Positions 55,059 through 64,000 of a DNA stretch of 64,000 bases are shown piece after piece. The notes under the pieces are model-generated. The model did not search any database and was not told where the DNA came from. It was given only the letters and a program-made list of their open reading frames with translations. Numbering within the stretch: position 1 is the first letter of the stretch; each line of letters begins with the position of its first letter. This stretch comes from Artemia franciscana (taxonomy: Eukaryota > Arthropoda > Branchiopoda > Anostraca > Artemiidae): positions 62,953,604-63,017,603 of the forward strand of contig NC_088863.1 of assembly GCF_032884065.1 (NCBI RefSeq), given 5' to 3'. The position numbers and the translations under genes were made by a program.

Positions 55059-55570
55059 TTCTCTCTTGTTCTCGTATTGTGCTGAAGACGGACCTTGGAC
55101 ATAGGGCCGAAATATTCATGGAACTGATTTCCACTGTCTTGAAAAGATGTTCCATATTGTTTCTACTTTGTATTTGTTTGCTATGGCTCAAGTTGTCCTT
55201 AACGAAAAGCAGATTGCACTTCTTGGCAAAACTATCAGCCTAGAACTGGCTTTCAAAACTCTCTGGGGATATATCTACCGTTTTTGCCGGTCTTAAAGGC
55301 TGAGGGAAGGAAAATCCAGAAGTACCTAGAAAATAGGAAGATATTTGCATATGATCCTGACGGTAGAACCTCGTCTGCAGATACTCTACATAATCCCATT
55401 TTTGGTGCAAACTCACTGTTTACGGATGCAGTAAGTCGAATCAATAAGCTTGCAAAATTTTCCTACCAATTTTAGAAGGATTCATTAAACGAAAGATCTG
55501 AAGCTGACTTATTCGGGGTATTGAACACAGATGTCTGTAGCTACATCTCCAAAAGTGGCCCATTTTCCAA
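55059..55570. other. Unique DNA with a weak open frame
   Basis: This is the first non-Helitron sequence to the right of the concatemer. A plus-strand frame at 55,284-55,475 (MPVLKAEGRKIQKYLENRKI and onward) has protein-like composition, but I do not recognise it and it has no supporting context. A hairpin at 55,081-55,120 is discussed in the findings. Confidence 0.35.
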
Positions 55571-56027
55571 ATCAGTGTACTTTGAGACCGCAAAGGTAGT
55601 CGTACCGGCAGTTTGTTGGTGGCCTGGTTGTTTTTTTTTTTCTGCAAAGTTGGTGCTTACGGGATTGACTGTAAAAATCTGAATAATTTGTGTTACCGTA
55701 GCCTCTTGCGACAGACTCTGTTCCGGCTATTGAATAGTACAGACCCAAGATAAAAACCACATCAAGCATTAAATAGCGAACAAAATTATCATGGTCCGTC
55801 AATAGCAAAAAAATGAGCATAGTTGTGCATCTTCAAAAATGCCTTTAAATCGACGTGAAAGGCTGGAATGGTGTTCATGCTGCCATCATATCTTTTCATC
55901 AATAGTTCGCTGCCACTTGATGGTAGAGATGGTTTGGTAGAAGATGATCTGCCAGAAATAGAGTTAGAAGATATACCAGATGAGGAGGAGCAGCAGATAT
56001 ACTATCTCTTAAAAAGAATTATCTGAA
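55571..56027 (+). repeat. Host-like segment, copy 2 of 2
   Basis: Nearly identical to 19,312-19,792 but embedded in non-repetitive sequence, so it is the better candidate for the original. It contains the open frame 55,868-56,026 (MVFMLPSYLFINSS, then the acidic stretch, ending YYLLKRII). Confidence 0.6.
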
Positions 56028-56780
56028 TCCTAAAGTGAAATTTCTTAGAATTTTTCCCCCCGTTTAAACGAAGTAGGAAATAAACAAAATAAAATGAAAC
56101 AAAAATAATATTCTTTCTTTTGAATCTGTCAGAGAAGGGAAAATATTTTCTTTTAAATTCATAAGTATTTGAAACTTACCGCTTATGTGGTGATTTGCGA
56201 TAACTTACCAAAGTTACCGGTAACGTATTAAGTAAAGTTTCGCAACTTACCAGTAAACCTTGCACACTAGACCATAAGCATGTCAAGCTTCAGCACTTCC
56301 AAAAGTAACCAAACTAGAGATTTCCGAACTACACACCGACAGACTTTTTGTGATCGCCACAGGAATATAATAAAGATTTGTTTAGTAGTATCTATAATCA
56401 GGCTTAATCAAAATGAAGCGAGATTGGTAATTAATTCTGTCTATATTTTACTGAATACTTATAAAAAATTAAAAAAATCGGGTGTAAAAAGGTACTCAAA
56501 TGACACAAAGACAGCTGTTTGAACACAGTTTTGTCAGAGCCACGTTCACCTAAAGCTCCTGATTATAAAATTGAATGGAATAAACATCTGTAAAACTAAC
56601 AATTTCCACCCAGAGAATATTTGACACGGAAATTGGGGAATCTTTTAGCGTAAAATGTAAAATTTCAGTTCGAGTCTCCATGAAAGAAATACTTTACTGT
56701 AAAACCAGAGACGGATTCTTAGCAACTGCAGTTTCAGTCTGGCTCTCGCAAGCTAAACAGAGCTGGACTTCAATGAATAG
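56028..56780. other. Unique AT-rich DNA
   Basis: No supported gene. The 80-codon frame at 56,280-56,522 lacks any recognisable feature. Confidence 0.4.
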
Positions 56781-57840
56781 ATTTTATGGATAAATTCTAT
56801 TCATTAAGGTCCTTATTGGCTGAAAAAAGTTTGCGGACAAACAAAGTAGTCTTCATACTGATTCTCGCAAGTTGTAAAAAAAAGAGTTCAATGAATAGTT
56901 ATTATTGATAGATTCTATTCATCCTGGTCTGAAAAAAGATTCTATTCATAAGACGACTAATTAAAGTAGTTTTTAATGAACAATTTCCATTTACTTATCC
57001 TGTTCATACTGGTTCTATTCAGTCGAAAAAAAATGAAAACAGAGTGAAAAAAGTTTCAGACAAATTAAAATAGATTTTAATTAGCAATTTCCATTTATTT
57101 ATTATATACATACTGGTACTCGTAAGTTAAAAAAAAAACAAAAAACTAGTTTTCAATTAATAGTTATTATTGATAGATTCTACTCATCATGGTCAGAAAA
57201 AAAGATTCTATTCATAAACTAGGCTGAAAAAAGTTCTAAGCAAATTAAGATAGCCAAATTAACAATTTCTATTTATTTATTCTGTTCATTCTGGTTCTCT
57301 TAAGGTGAAAAAAAAATTTCAATGAATAGTTTTTATTGATAGATTCTATTGATTATAGCCAGAAAAAAGATTCTCTTATATATTCTATATATATATCTAT
57401 ATATATTCTATTACTATTCATAAGATAGGCTGAAAAAAGCTACAGACAATTTTAAAATAGCTTTTAATGAACCATTTCCATTTATTAATTCTGTTCATTC
57501 TGGCTCTCGTCAGTTGTAAAAAAAGACTTCAATGAAAAGCTACTATTGATAGATTCTATTCATCATGGTCTGAAAAAAATTCTATTCATTAAACAGAGTG
57601 AAAAAAGTTCTAGACAAATTAAAATGGCTTTTAATGAACCATTTCCATTTATCAATTCTGTTCATTCTGGCTCTCGTCAGTTGAAAAAAAAAATACTAGA
57701 TTTCAATGAATAGTTATTATTAATAGATTCTATTCTTTATGGTCCGAAAGAAAGATATTATAGATTCTATTCATAAAATAGGCTGAAAGACATACCAGAC
57801 AAATTAAAATAGCTTTAAATGAGAAAACTTTATTTATTAA
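56781..57840. repeat. Degenerate ~180-bp tandem repeat
   Basis: At least six units are recognised by TTATTGATAGATTCTATTCA, then a CTGAAAAAAG stretch, AGACAAATTAAAATAG, CCATTTATTAATTCTGTTCA and CTGGCTCTCG. Unit length varies from about 170 to 210 bp. The array resumes at 61,030 after the LINE. Confidence 0.75.
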
Positions 57841-58188
57841 TTGCTCAACCAGTTAAGACCGTGGTGTCTTACCTGCCTAAACTATGAATGACGTAATGAA
57901 ATGAATGAAGATTTATTATTTCTAAATTAGCTGTATGCTGTGATAGAACGATTACTTTATATAAACTGATATAAGACTATTTGAAAATGCAGGCCTTTTC
58001 CTAAACAAAACTCAAGAAAGCAAATCATTAGTTTTTATTTCTCCAAAGTGATTTAAAACTGAAACTATTCGTGATAAAAGAATAAAGCAATAGTACAGCG
58101 GAAAAACAAAACAGTGGACAAAAAGGACTGAAAAAAGACTGGTGGTTTTCTTTGTTTCCAGTAAGTCAATTTTAGCCATTACTAAGTG
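57841..58188. other. Region between the tandem repeat and LINE ORF1
   Basis: No coding frame. It is probably the 5' untranslated part of the LINE, because it lies between the interrupted tandem repeat and ORF1. No target-site duplication could be identified. Confidence 0.35.
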
Positions 58189-58925
58189 ATGGGCAAGAAA
58201 AAAAATAATAAAAGGAGTCGTCCAGATATTGATTCTAGCGAGGATATTGCTATAAGCACCCCAAATACGTCAGGAAACCCGGATATTCGGAAGCCAGTGA
58301 AACCTCAGGTTTCGTTGCTGAGTATCAGAGGACTTAGCAAAGATGATGGAAATTATGTGTGATACTCTTAGCTCAGTCCAATTAATTGAACAGAGATCTA
58401 TTGTTGTAGAAAATAGAATAAAAGCAATTGAATCGGAGCAAATAGCCTTGCAGTCTGGATTCTCCGGCTTAAAGTCTTATGTAAATGCTGTAGAAAATGA
58501 TGTTTCTTTGTTGAGAAAATGATAATTTTAATCTCCAGCCAGAAGTGAAGTATTTAAAGAACAGACCCTGTGTATATCTGATAGGTTTATGGCTGCAGAG
58601 TATCAGCCTAACGAAATTAATGGGGTAATATGGAATACAGTGTGTGAGGATGAAGATCAAGCTAAACATATGCTTACCGAGATATATACGGATGGACTAA
58701 ATTTACCGATTATACTTCATTTTTCAGGTGCTACAATAAAAACTGAAAAAATATTTTAAGGTTAATGTAAAAAACCATTGAAACAAGATTGAAATACTTA
58801 TGAATCAGAAGAAGCTTAAAGGCAGAAAGATAGCAAACCAGGTAAACATTTATTTGAGTGATGATGCCCCATTGTCTGTAAGAGAGGCAAGAAAAAATGA
58901 TGCGAAAAAAATTATGTCTTAAATC
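58189..58925 (+). pseudogene. LINE ORF1 relic
   Basis: Starts ATG 58,189 (MGKKKNNKRSRPDIDSS). After a frameshift it has a coiled-coil-like segment (VENRIKAIESEQIALQSGF, about 58,405-58,500) and, further on in other frames, KGRKIANQVNIYLSDDAPL with SVREARKN (about 58,820-58,900). The order of coiled coil and then an RNA-binding region is typical of CR1/jockey-type ORF1 proteins, which coat the element RNA. Several frameshifts and stops make it dead. Confidence 0.55.
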
Positions 58926-59401
58926 GATGGGTACTGTGTATCAAACACAGTTCCACCATATCTTTAGTTTGAACGTCCTGTTGGTATGAAAGTGAAGTTT
59001 ACGTGTGACGAATGGATTGAGAAACTAGCACATAAACCTCCTCCCTGCACAGCTTCCAGAGGTACTAAGAAATAGGTGTTTTATTGAATGAATTTAGTTT
59101 ACTTATTGATTAATTATCTTCTCTTTTTTAGCTTGGTTTAATCAAATAGATACAATAAAGTTGATAAAGATGTGTTTGAAATATTTGGGTTAATACTACT
59201 TTTTGTTTGCGAGTAATTAATTTTAAATTCTTGTTAATAAGAAAATTCTTTGAGTGAGTCGTTGTGGGCTAATGCCTTTTTGAATGGTTTTGATTTGTGT
59301 CATGAAGCTTTCATTAATATGTTTTTCAAATTGTATGCCCGCTTTGACGGAATATATTTTATTGTTTTTATGTATTTATCTAGGTCTAGATACATGTTTA
59401 G

Positions 59402-61023
59402 TTGATAATGATTTTTTTCGCGGCCACCACCCTATACCATCACATGCATGAACTTTTATTGGTTATGGTTAGAGAGGTTGTTTTACCTCCGGGGAACAGG
59501 AACGTCATGCAACTTGAAATTAGAAGGGTTGATTTTTGCGGACAGTTTAATGAAATGATAAACGGAAATTTCGATGTTAATGCGACTTATATTTTCGCAA
59601 AATTAACGATGTATCCGACCATTTTGGAGTATTAGTTAGCTTTAGAACTAGAACAAAGGAGGTTAAAGGCAAAAAATCAAGGGTTCTTGTGATCAATCAA
59701 ATGCAGTGGTAAAACTTAAAAAATGATATAGAAAAGATAGATTGATATGAGGTTTTAGGTAAAGTTGAGGACAAAAATTCGAGGTTTGTTTTTTATTTTA
59801 TGAAAATTTGCTAAGTCAAGTAGTGCCATTGAAACCATTCAATAGAAAACATTGAAGTAAAACGCTTGGATTAGTCATGTGATTTTGAAGCAAATAAATG
59901 TAAGAGATAAATTGTTTAGCAATTATATAAAAATTTTCGAAGTATGTTCAATACAATTTTAAGATATGGAAAAAATAATTATTTTGAGAAAAAGTTTAAG
60001 GAGTTAAAAGGATGCCCTGCGAGAACCTGGGGAATAATAAAAGAAGTGATTGGTTTTAAAATAATTAGTGTACCTGATGAATTAATCGTGCAGTGGAGGC
60101 TTTGAAGTTCGAAAATGATATATTTAATGAATTTCAGAGTTGTTTTTCTAATATTGGTCTGAATCTAGATATTTCAGTTGTACCTGATAGTGGCGACCTG
60201 TCGTTCGAGTCCTTACCGAGGTACCCAATTAATGTATCTCTTCGCCTTAGACTTGTAACAGTTGAAGAAACTAAAAAAAATTATTTATGGACTGCGTAGC
60301 AATTCATCTGGTTGTGATCACATTACTTTAAAAATACTTAAATGTATTTTCCATGTTATATCTGAAGTTTTATGTGGATTAATTAATGACTGTTTTCTTC
60401 TAGGATAATTCCCAGATTGCTTTAAAGTCGTCCGTGTAGCCACAATTCATAAGGATGGTATTCAAAATGACGCAGGAAACTATAGACCGATATCTATAGA
60501 CCAACGGACCAGGCAATTATTTATTCGAAAGCTACTATAAATGATGTATTAGATAAGGGTTTTGAAGTACATGCCGTATTTTTAGAGGTGATGAAAGATT
60601 TCAATACTGTGGATCATGAACTTAACAACTGTAAGGTATATGTTCTGAGCGGAAATTCTTTAAATTTTGAAGAATGTTTTTAATCGTTATCAGTATGTCC
60701 ACCTAAAGGATTCTTCTTCAGGAAAAAAGGATATTGAAATAGGTGTAATGTAAGGACCAGTTCTTGGTCCTATATTATTCTTGATATTGATTAATGACCT
60801 ACCAAATTGTCTAAATCATTTTTGTTACAGAATAAATGAACTAACGGTAAACCCGGAAACAGTTTCACTTTTTGCCACTAACAAAACAGCCATTAGCAAA
60901 GCTAAGACAGCGGAGCTACTCCAGACTTCCATGAAAGAGTCAGTTAATAGAATTGTAGCATGGCTGAAGTTAAATAAACTAAGGATTAATATGGCTCAGT
61001 CTAACTTCATTATTTTCTCGTGA
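59402..61023 (+). pseudogene. LINE ORF2 relic (endonuclease end and reverse transcriptase)
   Basis: Pieces in different frames keep the order of a CR1/jockey-type ORF2. INDVSDHFGVLVSF (about 59,605) is the endonuclease end, KNNYFEKKFKELKGCPARTW (about 59,970) the linker, and NDIFNEFQSCFSNIGLNL (about 60,115) the pre-RT region. In the RT are SSGCDHITLKILK (about 60,308), AGNYRPISI (about 60,474), FNTVDHEL, GPVLGPILFLILINDLP (about 60,756) and IVAWLKLNKLRINMAQSNF. The catalytic FADD box reads LFATNKTA (about 60,867), so both catalytic Asp are lost. It is non-functional. Confidence 0.7.
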
Positions 61024-61029
61024 TCACCA

Positions 61030-61340
61030 GACTATTACCCATGGATCCTATATTCTATTCATAAAATAGGCTAAAATTTCCAGACAAATTAAAATAGCAT
61101 TTAATGAGCAATTTTCATTTATTTATTCTGTTCATTCTGGTGCTCGTAAGCTAAAAAGAACTAGACTTCAATGAATAGTTTTTATGGCATTTGGTATTTA
61201 CCAAGTAACATATAGTGATGGAAAATCCTGTCAAGAATTTGCAATATGAGCTCTTAGCTCTTGTTATTGATAGATTCTATTCATTATGGTCCTTATTGAC
61301 TGAAAAAAGATTTTCAGACAAACAAAATAGTTTTTAGCAA
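61030..61340. repeat. Continuation of the ~180-bp tandem repeat
   Basis: Two more units with TTCTATTCATAAAATAGGCT, AGACAAATTAAAATAGCATT and TTCTGTTCATTCTGG match 56,781-57,840, so one array is interrupted by the LINE. Confidence 0.7.
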
Positions 61341-61700
61341 GGAATTTTTCAATGAGTATCTCTTCATTGAAGATTTTTATTTAATCAATTTTTCTTTGGT
61401 GGAAGAAAATTGTATGCAAGTGGTATAGTCTTCAGTGAGTGTTTTCTTTTGATTGATTCTATTTTTTCTGGTGTCATTGGTTTGCACATGAAACTTCTAG
61501 GCTCTATATGGTCAGATTCGGCAGCCATAGCACAGAAATTTGTTGGCAAAAACGTTTTACGTATGGCAAATACAGTTGATTGTGTGTGGCTATGCTGTTT
61601 GACCTATGTGATTGTATGGATGAGTAGGGTTAAGGCCTCATTCAAGTGCTGGTCTATATTAATCACTAATTTAGGAAAACAGTCTTCCTTTTCTCCTTCT

Positions 61701-61731
<31 letters not shown>

Positions 61732-62696
61732 CTTTTTTTTTGTGCTGTTGCATTGGTGATTTCTCTTTTCATGATAATACAGTTCAAAGAAGTCTAAAAT
61801 CCAACCATATTGAAAAAAAGAGAACCCTTTTTTTATGGCTGGGCCATGAAGTGTCTTCCTTGATTTATTCCTGGGACCCTTGCATACCTAAGATCAGGTC
61901 CAAAGACAAGGTTATCAGGTCCAAAGACAAAAACGAGGATATTCGCTTGCAAAGATGTTTTTATTGCTTGCAAATACAATTTTCAATTTAACAGCTATTG
62001 ACAAAACTAAGCACAAAGCAAGAAAACAATAGTTTTCAAAATCACATCTGAAATTTTCATTATTTTTTTTTTATTGTAGAAAAAACTTAAAACCATTTTC
62101 ACTAAATAGAAATGATAAAAGAAATCTCATAATAAAATTTAAACAAGTCTGAAATTTACTTTTTTTTTGAAAAAAAAAGGAACCTCAGTTTAAAGTAAAG
62201 TTACGCTTTCAACTTGAGATTAAAAGAGGCGAAAAATAGTCGATACCTGAAATGATCACTTTTGTAGCCTGAACTAATCACTGAAATGATACTTTTTAGC
62301 AAAAGTTCGCAACATTCAACAGATATCGTGTAGCCTAAGTACTTCCACAAAGAGGAACTAACAATGTCCTTGCTGAGTAATATTCACCTTAAATTTAAAT
62401 GCAGCTATCCCAAGCATTAAATTGTCACTATACAACTGAATACCTAAAAAAGACAAAAATATATAATTGAACATTTGTATTAAATAATCAAAACGATGAA
62501 AAAATCAAAACAATCAATATGAGATAGCCTACAATATACTAACATAGTTTTTGGCTATTACAAAAGTTAGAGCTATTTCAAAGTGAAGTATAGATGGAAC
62601 TGGGACACAAGAACTCAGTTTACTGATTAGTTCTGAGTTCTTTATTTAATAATAAAATTCATAAACAAAATATTACTTCAAGACAATCTCCCCCAT
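61341..62696. other. Unique AT-rich DNA without a supported gene
   Basis: A 193-codon frame at 61,410-61,991 opens with TTG, runs through a poly-T tract near 61,712-61,740 and has no domain, so I do not call it. A short direct repeat ATCAGGTCCAAAGACAA occurs twice at 61,893-61,930. Confidence 0.4.
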
Positions 62697-62745
62697 AAGG
62701 CTCCATGGCCGGGAAATAAGGCTCCATGGCAGGGAAATAAGGCTC
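62697..62745. repeat. 21-bp short tandem repeat
   Basis: AAGGCTCCATGGCCGGGAAAT is repeated about 2.3 times, with one C/A difference. Confidence 0.7.
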
Positions 62746-62859
62746 AATTATTTCTATTTAGTTTTTGACATGTATTGATTTCACTCTACCAGTGAAAAGT
62801 TACACCAACAAAAGAAAGAATTTATACCTTATCACCCAATTTATTTATTTATTTATCTG

Positions 62860-64000
62860 ATCCCTCAATCGTATGTTATAAATAACTCATTTTTTTCTAA
62901 TTTTTCCTCTCCCTTTAGCCCCCCCAGATGATTGAATTTTGGAAAACAACTTTTTTCAAGTCAATTTGTGCAGATCCCTTGACACGCCTACCAATGTTCA
63001 TCGTCCTAGCACGTCCAGAAGCACCAAACTCGCCAAATCACTGAACGCCTCCCCCCAACTCCCCCAAAAAGAGCGAATCCAGTACGGTTATGCCAATCAC
63101 GTATCAAGGACATTTGCTTATTCTATCCACCAAGCTTCATTCCGATTCCTCCACTCCAAGTGTTTTCCAAGATTTCCCCCTCCAACTCCCCCCAATGTCA
63201 AAAGATCTGGTCGGAATTCGAAATAAGAGCTCTAATACATGAATTCCTTCTAAATATCAAATTTCATTCAGATCCGATCACCTATTCGTAAGAAAAAAAT
63301 ACCCCAATTTTCACGTTTTCCAAGAATTCCGGTTTCCCCTTCCAACTCCCCCCAATGTCACAGGATCTGGTCGGAATTTAAAATTAGAGCTTTAAAGCAC
63401 AAGATCCTTCTAAATATCAAATTTCATTAAGATCTGGTCACCCTTTTGTAAGTTACAAATACCTCATTTTTCCAAATTACCCACCCCCAACTCCACCAAA
63501 GAGAGCAGATCCGGTCCGGTTATGTCAATCACGTATCTTAGACAGGTTTTTATTCTTTCCATCCAGTTTCATCCTGATCTCTCAGCTTTAGGTATTTTCT
63601 AAGACCCCCCCCCCCCAATGACGCTGGATCCGGTTGATATTTAAAATAAGAGATCTGAGTTACGAGGTCCTTCTAAATATGAAGTTTTATGAAGATTCGA
63701 TCACTCCTTCGTAAGTTAAAAATACGTCATTTTTTCTAATCTTTCAAAATTACCCCCCCCCCTCCCCATAGAGCGGATCCGTTCCAATTATGTAAATCAC
63801 GTATCTAAGACTTCTGCTTATTTTTCCCACCAAGTTTCATCCCGATCCCTCCAATCTAAGCGTTTTCCATGATTTTAGGCCCCCCCAAACTCCCCCCAAT
63901 GTCACCAGATCCGGTCGAGATTTAAAATAAGAGCTTTGAGACACGATATCCTTCTAAACATCAAATTTCATTGAGATCCGATCACCCGTTCGTAAGTTAA
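62860..64000. repeat. ~270-bp tandem repeat reaching the window end
   Basis: At least four units contain TCGTAAGTTAAAAATAC, CCCCCAACTCCCCC, GCGGATCCGGTCCGGTTATG, CAAGTTTCATCCCGATCC, GTTTTCCAAGAT and TTCTAAATATCAAATTTCAT. The anchor near GTAAGTTA recurs at about 62,870, 63,287, 63,447, 63,711 and 63,991, so two intervals are full (264 and 280 bp) and others are shortened or extended. Confidence 0.75.

Noticed and set aside
61410-61991. 193-codon frame
   Set aside because: It starts with TTG, crosses a poly-T tract, and shows no domain or coding-like composition.
62939-63226. 95-codon frame in the C-rich repeat
   Set aside because: The frame follows the ~270-bp tandem repeat and is broken in the other units.

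Overview
This is a eukaryotic, almost certainly arthropod, intergenic window. It is AT-rich, has no operon-like gene packing, and is dominated by eukaryotic transposable elements: Helitrons, a Penelope-like element and a decayed non-LTR retrotransposon. A branchiopod crustacean such as Artemia would fit the repeat style, but that guess rests on impression, not on a marker in the sequence.

Layout. 1-3.3 kb is AT-rich DNA with no supported gene. 3.3-8.4 kb holds two rearranged copies of a Penelope-like element (PLE) flanking a deleted Helitron (H1). From 8.4 to 55.1 kb there is essentially one continuous Helitron concatemer. I resolve about 28 elements or fragments (H1-H28) from their ends: a 5' terminus of the form TC(TA)n-AAAATAAGTTGTCTGT, and a 3' terminus with a GC-rich hairpin five bases before CTAG. 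Most are non-autonomous. They carry only the last ~60 codons of the PIF1-like helicase, a (TA)n array, a GTCCCGGTCGTCATTT minisatellite and long CTAAAAA arrays. One nearly full-length copy (H25, 47.9-53.2 kb) encodes the whole Helitron protein on the + strand: 23-residue STPR-like repeats, a Cys-rich motif, a Helitron N-terminal domain, a HUH Rep domain and a PIF1 helicase. It is broken by three in-frame stops and two single-A frameshifts. Three other copies (H1, H4, H16, all minus) are internally deleted protein-coding relics.

Within the concatemer lies one non-Helitron gene (20.5-22.1 kb, minus). It encodes about ten near-identical ankyrin repeats followed by a C-terminal PRANC-like, F-box-like domain. 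Its 5' end has a frameshift. A 480-bp segment at 19.3 kb, sandwiched between Helitron pieces, reappears at 55.6 kb in non-repetitive DNA and looks like a captured host fragment.

From 55 to 64 kb the Helitrons stop. There is a degenerate ~180-bp tandem repeat (56.8-57.8 and 61.0-61.3 kb) split by a decayed LINE (58.2-61.0 kb, plus), then unique AT-rich DNA, and a second, ~270-bp tandem repeat from 62.9 kb to the window end. A 100-base assembly gap lies at 30,522-30,621.

How the parts relate: the autonomous-type Helitron would have supplied Rep and helicase in trans to the short derivatives, which share its terminal sequences. No copy in the window has an intact reading frame, so the array looks inactive unless the frameshifts are consensus errors.
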